Shown here: in pieces, positions 1-7,273 of the stretch
Position numbering within the stretch: the stretch's first letter is position 1
Layout of the letters: every line of letters starts with the position of its first letter
Source of the DNA: Pseudomonas persica
Lineage (GTDB): Bacteria; Pseudomonadota; Gammaproteobacteria; Pseudomonadales; Pseudomonadaceae
Assembly: GCF_900291015.1 (NCBI RefSeq)
Contig: NZ_OLKL01000011.1
Span: forward strand, 62,001 to 126,000
Reading direction: 5' to 3'
Length of the DNA: 64,000 nucleotides
Notes under the pieces: generated by a model
Told to the model about the DNA's origin: nothing
The model's input: the letters and a program-made list of their open reading frames with translations, nothing else
Databases searched by the model: none
Translations under genes and position numbers: made by a program

Positions 1-40
1 TCCCTGTGGGAGCGGGTTTACCCGCGAAGAGGCCGGCACA
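1..40. repeat. REP element at window edge
   Basis: A single P. putida-type REP palindrome with core GCGGGTTTACCCGC, flanked by CTGTGGGA and GAGGCCGGCACA. It lies just downstream of the sensor kinase stop codon on the minus strand. The left part may be cut by the window edge. Confidence 0.85.
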
Positions 41-49
41 GGCGATGGA

Positions 50-1432
50 TCACTCGCCAGGAAACACCAGGGTAAACCGGGTCGGCCCCAAGGGATTGCT
101 GCTGACCTCGACCCGCCCGCAATGCAGCTGCATGATCGATTTCACGATCGCCAGCCCCAATCCGGTCCCACCCTCCAGCCGCGAGCGCCCCGAGCCCACC
201 CGGTAAAACCGCTCGAACAGGCGCGACTGGTGCTCTTCAGCAATGCCAGGCCCCTGGTTTTCCACCGAAAGCCGAACTTCGCTGTCCAGGCGTTCTATGC
301 GCAGCTCCACAGGCTTGCCATCGGGACAGTGCCGAATGGCATTGCTCAACAGGTTCGACAATGCCCGCTGAAACATCAGCCGATCACCCTGCGCCGTCCC
401 CCAGCCCTGAACACGCAACTCAACCGCTTTCAGCTCGGCACTGAAGGCAAACAGCTCGACAACACGCGCCGTTTCGTCGGCCAATGCCATGGGCTTGAGC
501 GCGACCTGGGCCTGGGGTTGGCTGACCTGGGCGAGAAACAGCATGTCGTTGATGATTCGGTTCAGCCGGGTCAGCTCTTCGATGCTGTCTTCCAGCACTT
601 CCCGGTAGTTCGCGTTGTCCCGCTCACGGGCCAGTGTCACCTGCGCCTTGCCCATCAGGTTGCTCAACGGGGTACGCAGTTCATGGGCCAGGTCGTCAGA
701 GAACTGCGACAGCTGGCTGACACCCTGGTCGAGGCGATCGAGCATCACGTTGATGCTGCTGGCCAGCTCTGCCAGTTCCAGCGGCAGGCCGCTAGCGGGC
801 AGGCGATGTTGCAGGTCCTGGGCCGACACCTGCCCGGCAATGCGCCGGAAGTGCCGCAGTGGCTTCAGGCCGCGCTGCATCAGCCACCAGGCGCCAGCGC
901 CGATCAGCAGTACCAGCAGCGGCAGCGCGAGCAAGGTGGAGTGCAGGTAGGCCTGCAACAGAGCGTTGTCGTCGGCGCGGTTGAGCGACATCATCACCTT
1001 GACCGGGGTGTCGTCGCGCAGGCGCATAAGCCGGGTCACGGTGAGTATCTGGTTGCCATTGCTGTCGCGCCACGCATAAAAGGCCAGGCGGGCATCGGTG
1101 CGCAGCTCGCCGACCTGCGATTCCAGCGCTGGCCCGAGGCTGAGCAGGTGCGGGTGGCGGCCTTCGAGGGCCAGCACGCTGAGGCTGAGGTTGTCGTGCC
1201 CCATCACCAGGTCGAGCAAGGGATGAGCGCGGCTGCCCAGGTCTTCGTTGCGCAGGTCGACACGCAGGTTGTGCTCGACCTGCAGCATCTTGCGCGCCAG
1301 GTCCTTGCGCGCGCGACTGTCCAGTTCGTGATCGAGGGCGAACACGGCCAGGCAGGCCAACAGCAGCACCAGTGCGGCGCCCATCAGCGTCACGCTCAGG
1401 CCCAGGCGCAGTGACAGGCTGGCGTTTTTCAA
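50..1432 (-). CDS. heavy-metal-type sensor histidine kinase (CopS/CusS-like)
   Basis: Inner-membrane histidine kinase of about 460 residues, near the usual length of the heavy-metal sensor kinase family. It has an N-terminal membrane helix (residues about 10-32), a periplasmic domain of about 130 residues, and a second helix (about 163-185) followed by a HAMP segment. The phospho-acceptor box HELRTP is near residue 250, and N and G boxes ([18 protein letters not shown]) sit near the C-terminus. The start is inferred as TTG because that codon overlaps the TGA of the response regulator (TTGA) and gives the expected N-terminus [11 protein letters not shown]. The same frame stays open upstream through the regulator gene, but that translation is not protein-like. 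It forms a two-gene operon with the upstream regulator. The neighbouring PtrA-like gene makes copper the favoured signal; silver, zinc or cadmium remain possible. Confidence 0.9.
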   Translation of the reverse strand: MKNASLSLRLGLSVTLMGAALVLLLACLAVFALDHELDSRARKDLARKMLQVEHNLRVDLRNEDLGSRAHPLLDLVMGHDNLSLSVLALEGRHPHLLSLGPALESQVGELRTDARLAFYAWRDSNGNQILTVTRLMRLRDDTPVKVMMSLNRADDNALLQAYLHSTLLALPLLVLLIGAGAWWLMQRGLKPLRHFRRIAGQVSAQDLQHRLPASGLPLELAELASSINVMLDRLDQGVSQLSQFSDDLAHELRTPLSNLMGKAQVTLARERDNANYREVLEDSIEELTRLNRIINDMLFLAQVSQPQAQVALKPMALADETARVVELFAFSAELKAVELRVQGWGTAQGDRLMFQRALSNLLSNAIRHCPDGKPVELRIERLDSEVRLSVENQGPGIAEEHQSRLFERFYRVGSGRSRLEGGTGLGLAIVKSIMQLHCGRVEVSSNPLGPTRFTLVFPGE

Positions 1433-2103
1433 AAGCGTGCCTCGAGCACGTAGCCGACGCCACGCAGGGTATGGATCAGCTTGTTGTCGAACGGGTCGTC
1501 GATCTTTGCCCGCAGGCGCCGGATCGAAACCTCGACCACATTGGTGTCGCAGTCGAAGTTCATGTCCCACACCAGCGAGATGATCTGGGTGCGTGAAAGC
1601 ACTTCGCCGGTCTGGCGCATCAGCAGGTGCAGCAGAGCGAATTCCTTGGCGGTCAGGTCGATGCGTTGCCCGGCGCGGTAGGCGCGGTGGCGGCCGGGGT
1701 CCAGCTCCAGATCGGCGACGCGCAAGGTGCTGGGCTGCAATTGCTGGTCGTTGCGGCGCAGCAGGCTGCGGATGCGCGCCAGCAGTTCCGGGAACTCGAA
1801 GGGTTTGAGCAGGTAATCGTCGGCACCTAGGTCCAGGCCCTTGACCCGGTCGGCCAGGCGGCCGTGGGCGGTGAGCATCATGATGCGCGTGGCCGATTCG
1901 GCGCGTAGCCGCTGCAGCACGGTCCAGCCATCGAGTTCGGGCAGGTTGACGTCGAGGATGACCAGGTCGTAGGGCTGCTGGCGGGCCAGGTGCAGGCCGT
2001 CGGTGCCGGTATGGGCGCAGTCGACCACGTAGCCGTTCTCGCGCAGGCCCTGTTGCAGGTAGTCGGCGGTACGCAGCTCGTCCTCGATGATCAGTAGGCG
2101 CAT
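1429..2103 (-). CDS. OmpR-family response regulator (CopR/CusR-like)
   Basis: 224-residue response regulator. The receiver domain has the acidic pocket (ED at 7-8), phospho-acceptor Asp about 51 ([12 protein letters not shown]) and Lys about 101 in LLKPF. The C-terminal winged-helix domain ends [12 protein letters not shown]...[14 protein letters not shown], the signature of the CopR/CusR/CzcR/IrlR metal-response branch. It overlaps the kinase start by 3-4 bases, so the pair is translationally coupled. The 350-base gap upstream separates it from a divergent small-protein gene and carries a REP pair plus a possible CopR-like site. Copper sensing is inferred from neighbourhood and family, not shown by the sequence alone. 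Confidence 0.92.
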   Translation of the reverse strand: MRLLIIEDELRTADYLQQGLRENGYVVDCAHTGTDGLHLARQQPYDLVILDVNLPELDGWTVLQRLRAESATRIMMLTAHGRLADRVKGLDLGADDYLLKPFEFPELLARIRSLLRRNDQQLQPSTLRVADLELDPGRHRAYRAGQRIDLTAKEFALLHLLMRQTGEVLSRTQIISLVWDMNFDCDTNVVEVSIRRLRAKIDDPFDNKLIHTLRGVGYVLEARF

Positions 2104-2240
2104 GGGGGGGCTCGGTGTGATGACGGGGGGGCGATTCTCGACCCTGTAGTGACATCAGGGTCAAGGGGCAGGATGTTACGGCATGAGTAAGGACGCGCGG
2201 CGCAGATAACGGATTTGTAATGCTGCTGTTATCTGGCTGT

Positions 2241-2350
2241 CTGTTCCGGCCCTTTCGCGGGTAAACCCGCTCCCACAGGATCCTCACAGACACTGAAATC
2301 TGTGCAGTTCCTGTGGGGGCGGGTTTACCCGCGAAGAGGCCAGCACAGAC
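2241..2350. repeat. REPIN: inverted REP pair
   Basis: Two REP palindromes in opposite orientation (GCGGGTAAACCCGC and GCGGGTTTACCCGC) separated by about 40 bases, able to fold as one long hairpin. They lie in the middle of the divergent intergenic region between the response regulator and the small secreted protein. Confidence 0.85.
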
Positions 2351-2363
2351 AACACAGGGCCAC

Positions 2364-2379
2364 ATTGCAAGACTGTAAT
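2364..2379 (+). promoter_or_regulatory. possible CopR-like binding site
   Basis: ATTGCA-N5-GTAAT resembles the P. aeruginosa CopR consensus CTGACA-N5-GTAAT as I recall it. The right half is perfect and the spacing correct, but the left half matches only 3 of 6. It lies about 75 bases upstream of the small PtrA-like gene. Weak on its own; supported by the adjacent CopRS-like pair. Confidence 0.3.
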
Positions 2380-2453
2380 CCCCGCCTCACCTTGCCGTTA
2401 GCTAACCCTCGCTAGGATGGCCCTGTCTGATCGGTTATCACGAGGCAACCACG

Positions 2454-2657
2454 ATGAACCTGACCCAATACCTGCTGTTGGCCACCCTTGCCCTGGGCAG
2501 CGCCAGTGTTTATGCCGAGGGCGGTGCGGAACGTTCGCAACAATACTGGCAAGCGTTCCGCGAAGACCAGCAGCGCCTGCACGGCGACAAGCAACAGGCC
2601 GTTGCCGAGCGCGAGCGCAAAGCCCGCGAGAAGGCCCGCGAGTTGGCCAAGGACTGA
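2454..2657 (+). CDS. small secreted PtrA-like protein
   Basis: 67-residue protein. A clear signal peptide (LLLATLALGSASVYA) is probably cut before EGGAERSQ, leaving a mature peptide of about 47 residues that is highly charged and likely helical, with a Lys/Arg/Glu-rich tail. The AEGG-E-R start of the mature part and the position divergent from a CopRS-like pair match the copper-inducible PtrA-type small proteins beside copRS in P. aeruginosa. That relationship comes from context and short motif similarity, and the biochemical role is unknown. A GAGG ribosome site precedes the ATG, and a strong intrinsic terminator follows about 47 bases after the stop, so it is a single-gene transcript. Likely periplasmic. 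Confidence 0.75.
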   Translation: MNLTQYLLLATLALGSASVYAEGGAERSQQYWQAFREDQQRLHGDKQQAVAERERKAREKARELAKD

Positions 2658-2703
2658 GGTAACAGCACCTGCGCCGCGAAAGCTCCTTGGTGCAGGTGTA
2701 TTC

Positions 2704-2729
2704 AGGCGCCCGTCCGGGCGCCTTTTTTA
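2704..2729 (+). terminator. intrinsic terminator of the small secreted gene
   Basis: GGCGCCCG-TC-CGGGCGCC perfect 8-bp stem followed by six T. It ends at the stop codon of cmoB, which converges from the other side. Confidence 0.9.
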
Positions 2730-3683
2730 TTTGCGCGCCAGCAGGGTGGCGCGGCGTGGGGCCGGCAGGCCTTCGATGGTTTTGCTGTGGTCGTTCGGGT
2801 CAAGGAAGTCGCCCAGTGACTGGTAGCGCATCCACTCGGTGCTGCGCTGTTCCTCGACGCTGGTCACGCTGACATCGACGCAACGCACATCGCTGAAACC
2901 GGCACGGCGCAACCAGCGCGCCAGGGCCGGTACCGACGGTAGGTACCAGACGTTGCGCATCTGTGCATAGCGGTCCTCAGGTACCAGCACCTGGTTTTCG
3001 TCACCCTCGATCACCAGGGTTTCCAGCACCAGTTCACCGCCTTTGACCAGGCAGTCCTTGAGCGTCAGCAGGTGCTCGATGGGCGAGCGGCGGTGGTAGA
3101 ACACACCCATGGAAAATACCGTGTCGAATCCTTCGAGGTTGGCCGGCAGGTCTTCCAGGGCGAACGGCAGGTGCCAGGCCGGCAGCTCGGGCAGGTATTG
3201 CTGTACGGCCTGGAACTGGCAGAAGAACAGCCAGTTGGGGTCGACGCCAATTACCATGTCGGCGCCGGCCCCGAGCATGCGCCACTGGTAGTAGCCGTTG
3301 CCGCAGCCCACGTCGAGCACGCGCTTGCCCTTGAGGTCCAGGTGCGGGCCAACCCGGGACCATTTCCAGTCCGAACGCCATTCGGTGTCCACATGCACAC
3401 CGAACAGGTCGAACGGCCCTTTGCGCCAGGGCGACAGGCCCATCAGTGCCTGGCGCATCTGCGCGCGGGTCGCGTCGTCGCAATCGCAATCCAGGCGCAG
3501 CCCGTTGACCAGGTCGATTTCGCTTGGCTGCAGGGCGGGCAGCGCCTCCAGCGCACCACGCCAGCGGTCGAGGTCACCGTGGCCCTTCTCCAGCTTGGCT
3601 TCCAGTTGCGCTTGCAGGCCTTGTGACCAGGAAGCCAGGGGCGTGCCCGCCAGGCGGCGGACGAGGGGGGACAGATCAATCAT
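2727..3683 (-). CDS. cmoB: tRNA U34 carboxymethyltransferase CmoB
   Basis: 318-residue enzyme that transfers the carboxymethyl group of carboxy-S-adenosylmethionine to 5-hydroxyuridine at the tRNA wobble position, giving cmo5U. The Rossmann methyltransferase core is visible ([11 protein letters not shown] near residue 122, [14 protein letters not shown] after it), and the segment [13 protein letters not shown] is characteristic of CmoB. Length is normal for the family. Its ATG overlaps the TGA of cmoA (ATGA), so the two steps of the pathway are translationally coupled. Cytoplasmic. Confidence 0.96.
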   Translation of the reverse strand: MIDLSPLVRRLAGTPLASWSQGLQAQLEAKLEKGHGDLDRWRGALEALPALQPSEIDLVNGLRLDCDCDDATRAQMRQALMGLSPWRKGPFDLFGVHVDTEWRSDWKWSRVGPHLDLKGKRVLDVGCGNGYYQWRMLGAGADMVIGVDPNWLFFCQFQAVQQYLPELPAWHLPFALEDLPANLEGFDTVFSMGVFYHRRSPIEHLLTLKDCLVKGGELVLETLVIEGDENQVLVPEDRYAQMRNVWYLPSVPALARWLRRAGFSDVRCVDVSVTSVEEQRSTEWMRYQSLGDFLDPNDHSKTIEGLPAPRRATLLARK

Positions 3684-4423
3684 GGCAGGGCTATCAAAGA
3701 GGCGAAGTTAAGGCATTGGAACCAAGGCACCACCTTCGAGAAACCGGCTGCGCGCAGGCGCGCCTGATGGGCCTCGAGGGTGTCAGGCCGCATCACGTTC
3801 TCGATGGCGCTGCGCTTCTGGGCAATTTCCAGTTCGCTGTAGCCATTGGCACGTTTGAAGTCCAGGTGCAGTTCATTGAGCAGGTCCTGCTGTTCAGCAT
3901 CGGCGAAGCGCAGTTTTTCCGAGAGGATCAGCGCGCCACCGGGCAACAGCGCCTGGCGGATGCGGCCGAGCAGTTCCAGGCGCTGGTCGGGGGCGATGAA
4001 CTGCAGGGTGAAATTCATCGCTACCACCGAGGCCGGCTCGAAGGGCAGGGCCAGGATGTCGGCTTCCAGCACCTGCACCGGCAGCAGTTCCTGGAACATC
4101 GAGTCCTGGGCGGTGAGGTACTGGCGACAACGTTCGACCATGGCCGCGGAGTTGTCCACGGCGATCACCCGGCAGCCGTCACTGCGCACATGGCGGCGCA
4201 GCGACTGGGTAACGGCACCCAGTGACGCGCCCAGGTCGTACAGCGCGGTGTGCGGCTGGGCAAAGCGTGCGGCCAGCACGCCGAGGTTCTCGACGATGGT
4301 CGGGTAGCCCGGCACCGAGCGCTTGATCATGTCCGGGAACACACGCACCACATCCTCGTTGAAGACGAAGTCGGGCACTTGCTCCAGGGGCTGGGCGAAA
4401 AGGCGGTCGGGTTGTTTGCTCAC
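3680..4423 (-). CDS. cmoA: carboxy-S-adenosylmethionine synthase CmoA
   Basis: Makes carboxy-SAM from SAM and prephenate, the substrate used by CmoB. I choose a GTG start giving [12 protein letters not shown] and 247 residues, the usual family length; an in-frame ATG at 4498 would add 25 residues unlike the family. Motifs: [13 protein letters not shown] (SAM loop, near residue 60), [14 protein letters not shown], and the C-terminal [12 protein letters not shown]...GF...[12 protein letters not shown] typical of CmoA. No strong Shine-Dalgarno precedes the GTG. It is the first gene of the cmoA-cmoB operon. Confidence 0.95.
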   Translation of the reverse strand: MSKQPDRLFAQPLEQVPDFVFNEDVVRVFPDMIKRSVPGYPTIVENLGVLAARFAQPHTALYDLGASLGAVTQSLRRHVRSDGCRVIAVDNSAAMVERCRQYLTAQDSMFQELLPVQVLEADILALPFEPASVVAMNFTLQFIAPDQRLELLGRIRQALLPGGALILSEKLRFADAEQQDLLNELHLDFKRANGYSELEIAQKRSAIENVMRPDTLEAHQARLRAAGFSKVVPWFQCLNFASLIALP

Positions 4424-4595
4424 GGCGGGCTCGATGCAGGGTGAAACGGAGGCGCATTTTAGCCAAAGGCCACGCATCTTGCCATGGCAATGCTTCAACG
4501 GGGCTGGACGGTTGCCCGCTGATTGAAGTGAACTTTCCCACAGCGTTAAATTATCAAAGCGACAGTCTCGAACTCGGCGAATAACGAAACTTCAA

Positions 4596-4612
4596 GTGCA
4601 TGACTGTGCATG
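4596..4612. promoter_or_regulatory. direct repeat GTGCATG upstream of the toxin operon
   Basis: GTGCATG occurs twice with a 10-base period (4596-4602 and 4606-4612), about one helical turn, 27-43 bases before the toxin gene start. Possible operator or promoter-proximal site; no known regulator is recognised. Confidence 0.25.
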
Positions 4613-4638
4613 CTGTGGTCAATCTCTTGAGGTGAGTG

Positions 4639-5829
4639 ATGGTTGTCGCGACTGATGCGGAAAAATATACCGTAGACCAATTGGACCCGGTGAGCAAAGT
4701 GAAGATGCTACCGGAGCGTTATTTCGAGTTCCTGGAAAGCCGACTCAGCAGTGGTCAGCAAGCTGGCAGCTTGTTGACTGCGGAGAATCTTAAAGTGATA
4801 AAGAAGTATGCCAATGTGGTGAGTCAGTTGCCGCGTACGTTGGCACAGGTCGAGAGGGAAGTTGATTATGTTGCGTTGAACCTGGACGCTTCGCTTGTGT
4901 ACGACCTTTATCATGCGCTACACAGGCATGTCGATGAATGGGACAAGCTGGAGCGTAGCGTCAAGCAGTTGGGCCCGGAAATTGAGCTGTTCGCCGAGAG
5001 CCTGGTGCAACGTGGCGGCGCCCTGTTGAACAATCTGGAAAGCAGCGATGTGTTCCTGGCGATCAAAAAGTGCAAGGCCGAACAGGGCGACGACGTTTAC
5101 GTCGTGGAGTTGAGTGAAGACGAGCAGGCACAGCTGAAGAATGTGCTGACGCCTGGTATTACCGAACTGGTCAGGGAAATCGAAGGCACGCGGCGCCGTA
5201 TCGACGACGTCGACGCTCGGGCCAATTGGTTCAATAGTGAAATCAAGCGTGAGATCAAGCCGCGCCTAGGGCGTCTGATCACGCATTTCGACGAAAAGGT
5301 TTCCGGTGAAGTGATCCGGGAGAAGCGTCAGCAACTCGATGCATGGGATGAAAAGATCGATCAACTGGAGTCTGATTACTCTGCCAATGTCGGCTATGCG
5401 TTTACTGGTCTTTGGTTCGGGCCGATCGGGGTAGCCGTGACCGGCGGTGTGTTCGGCTCCAGGGCTGAAAGCATTCGTGCAGAAAAGAATGCGCTGATCG
5501 AGAAGCGTGAGGAGTTGGCGCAAGCGATGGCCAAGGTCATGCCAGCCCTCAAGGACTTCGAGCGGGTCTCGACATTGGTCAGAGACTTGCAGTTCAGGTG
5601 CAAGGACCTGTCATCGGCTACCCGGCGCCTGGCCGACGTCTGGTTGTTCCTGGCCTCGTATGCCAATAATTCGGTTAACGAAGCAAAAGAGCTGAAAGAT
5701 ATAAGCCAGTTGGAGGCGTTCGTCCATGATTTTTCGGAAGTCATCAGGCCGTGGGGCAGAATAGGCAGTATCTGCCATACGCTATCTGAATTGTTTGATG
5801 AACTTGTTGAAGAGTATGAGGATGCCTGA
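4639..5829 (+). CDS. xenorhabdolysin-type binary toxin subunit A (XaxA/YaxA-like)
   Basis: 396-residue, almost entirely helical protein with long heptad-like stretches and one central hydrophobic segment (about residues 250-274, including AFTGLWFGPIGVAV) flanked by coiled coils. That layout, the size, and its pairing with a second coiled-coil gene starting one base after its stop fit the alpha-xenorhabdolysin family. There, XaxA/YaxA and XaxB/YaxB assemble into alpha-helical pores in eukaryotic membranes. The ATG at 4639 is chosen over GTG at 4636 because TGAGG lies 6 bases upstream of it. There is no signal peptide, as in known XaxA. Codons are visibly more AT-ended than in neighbours (aaagaagtatgcc, gataaaaag), consistent with acquisition by transfer. 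The family call rests on architecture and gene order, not an alignment. Alternative: an unrelated coiled-coil protein. Confidence 0.8.
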   Translation: MVVATDAEKYTVDQLDPVSKVKMLPERYFEFLESRLSSGQQAGSLLTAENLKVIKKYANVVSQLPRTLAQVEREVDYVALNLDASLVYDLYHALHRHVDEWDKLERSVKQLGPEIELFAESLVQRGGALLNNLESSDVFLAIKKCKAEQGDDVYVVELSEDEQAQLKNVLTPGITELVREIEGTRRRIDDVDARANWFNSEIKREIKPRLGRLITHFDEKVSGEVIREKRQQLDAWDEKIDQLESDYSANVGYAFTGLWFGPIGVAVTGGVFGSRAESIRAEKNALIEKREELAQAMAKVMPALKDFERVSTLVRDLQFRCKDLSSATRRLADVWLFLASYANNSVNEAKELKDISQLEAFVHDFSEVIRPWGRIGSICHTLSELFDELVEEYEDA

Positions 5830-5830
5830 C

Positions 5831-6766
5831 ATGGATGTGGTAAATATCAAAGCCGCTGTGCCCGACTTTGTACGAATGCAGGAACTACAAGATCAAATAT
5901 TCAACCTTGAAGAAACATGGGGGATGAAGGCGCTCCCGCGGGTGCGTGAGCAACTGGGAGAGTTACGTACACTGTTGCTGGCCGTCGAGCGTTCTTTCAA
6001 GGAAAGCCTCATCGGTGCAATCGTGTTGCTGGAGGATCGGAATTTTGTTCCGAGCCAGGCTGGCGCCGATAGCCATTACCGGCTTGCCACTGTTCTGAGC
6101 CGTCTGAGCCAGCATCACTCGCTACTGGCCAGGCAAAACCAGCGTTTGGAGCTCTTCCCGTTGGCCGCCTTGCTTGACGCACTACCGGAGCTGGAAAACC
6201 GGGTCGAAATGCACAGGCAACAAGCCTTGGTGTTCGAAGAGCGCTTGGCCCGCTTGCGGCAACAGCAGTCAGACATCATCGCGGCTATCGAGGTGCTGGA
6301 AAAGCCTTCTGTTGCCAGTGCCTTGAAGGGCCTGATACCGAATGATGAGGACATCGAGCAGATCGTGGGCTTGATCACGGATCCGAAAATTGATTCGAGT
6401 GTGCTCAAGGCTGCAACGCAAAAGCTGCGCAAGCATGCCGATGTGCTGGAAGGGGTCAAGACATTCAGTGACCTGAGCAACGCCCGCAGCAGGCTTGATG
6501 CACGGATCGAGGGGGCGCTGAGTGACCAGCGGCATGTTCAGCAAGCCTTGAACAACACCCAGGATGAGCGCGATGCGGTCAAGGCGTTGGCCGGCGTCGA
6601 GCCACTCAAGAATGAGTGGCTGCACGAGCTTCGCAAGTTGGAGCTGCAGTGGCAGGCTCAAGCTGCAACGCTCGGGCCGACGATGGCTTTGTCGGATGCT
6701 GCGGCTGCACTGCAAGGGCTCTGCGAATACCTGAAGGTGGTTCAGATGGCGTATGACCGCAGCTGA
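5831..6766 (+). CDS. xenorhabdolysin-type binary toxin subunit B (XaxB/YaxB-like)
   Basis: 311-residue helical protein, second gene of the toxin operon. The start MDVVNIKAAVPDF is chosen because GAGGA lies 8 bases upstream and the ATG comes one base after the XaxA-like stop; earlier in-frame ATGs lie inside the upstream gene. Most of the protein is predicted coiled coil (LENRVEMHRQQALVFEERLARL, LRKLELQWQAQ), interrupted by a less polar segment around residues 160-190 (SVASALKGLIPNDEDIEQIVGLI). Family XaxB is about 340 residues, so this one is slightly short. It is expected to bind the A subunit and complete the pore. No secretion, immunity or regulator gene accompanies the pair, and the flanking genes are core. 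Confidence 0.8.
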   Translation: MDVVNIKAAVPDFVRMQELQDQIFNLEETWGMKALPRVREQLGELRTLLLAVERSFKESLIGAIVLLEDRNFVPSQAGADSHYRLATVLSRLSQHHSLLARQNQRLELFPLAALLDALPELENRVEMHRQQALVFEERLARLRQQQSDIIAAIEVLEKPSVASALKGLIPNDEDIEQIVGLITDPKIDSSVLKAATQKLRKHADVLEGVKTFSDLSNARSRLDARIEGALSDQRHVQQALNNTQDERDAVKALAGVEPLKNEWLHELRKLELQWQAQAATLGPTMALSDAAAALQGLCEYLKVVQMAYDRS

Positions 6767-6772
6767 TTGCCC

Positions 6773-7165
6773 TCAGCGGACGATAACCTTGCATTCGAAG
6801 GTCTGCACCGGGGCGACATCTTTAGCCCAGGGTTGTTGGTAAACCAGCACCAACTGGGATGTGCCGACGCTGTTGGCCTGGTAGCGCCAGGTGGATACAC
6901 CGGCGCTGCCGACCACGTCTTCTTCTTCGGGGGCACTGTACACCTCCGGGCCCAGGCTTTGCAGCACGTTCGCGGCGGGGTTTTCGACGCGCCAGCGGTA
7001 GCCGGTGGACGGGTTGCTGGGCAATGTCAGGGTTAGCGCCTGGCCAACCTGCAGGCGCGTCGGGCATTCGCTTTCGGCGTCCAGTGCGATGGGCCGCGCG
7101 GGGGTCTGGGCGCAGGCAGATAGCAGGGCGAAGCTCAGGGGAACGAGCAGACGAGGGACGGTCAT
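6773..7165 (-). CDS. chagasin-like (I42 family) peptidase inhibitor lipoprotein
   Basis: 130-residue predicted lipoprotein. The signal peptide ends in lipobox LLSAC with Cys about 18. The mature domain has the chagasin loop NPSTGYRW and the later block GVSTWRYQANSVGTSQLVLVYQQPW, both expected in inhibitors of papain-like cysteine proteases. The start ATG is placed where the signal peptide begins; the open frame extends 35 codons further upstream without protein character. It follows lon on the same strand after a hairpin, so it is probably transcribed separately. Function is inferred from the family; the target protease is unknown. Confidence 0.85.
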   Translation of the reverse strand: MTVPRLLVPLSFALLSACAQTPARPIALDAESECPTRLQVGQALTLTLPSNPSTGYRWRVENPAANVLQSLGPEVYSAPEEEDVVGSAGVSTWRYQANSVGTSQLVLVYQQPWAKDVAPVQTFECKVIVR

Positions 7166-7227
7166 GTTGGCTCCGTAGGCTGGCGATGGCCTGAGGATAA
7201 CCGATGATCGTGGAGATTTGTGTTGTT

Positions 7228-7271
7228 TGTGCCGGCCTCTTCGCGGGCAAGCCCGCGAAGGGGGCGGCACA
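7228..7271. repeat. REP-like hairpin at the 3' end of lon
   Basis: Nearly perfect palindrome of 44 bases, CTTCGCGGGC-AA-GCCCGCGAAG with GCC/GGC outer arms, three bases beyond the lon stop codon. Probably serves as transcript end or RNA stabiliser for lon. Confidence 0.75.
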
Positions 7272-7273
7272 GG

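Noticed and set aside
50..2365. One 771-codon minus-strand frame suggesting a regulator-kinase fusion
   Set aside because: The first about 310 codons are an out-of-frame reading of the response regulator gene; the true regulator uses another frame and the kinase starts at TTG overlapping its stop.
4424..4498. Longer CmoA starting at the upstream ATG
   Set aside because: The extra 25 residues do not resemble the family, and the GTG start gives the standard 247-residue protein.
4639..6766. Interpretation as chemotaxis-like or SMC-like coiled-coil proteins
   Set aside because: No HAMP, methyl-accepting or ATPase motifs; sizes, single hydrophobic segment and tandem order fit XaxA/XaxB better.
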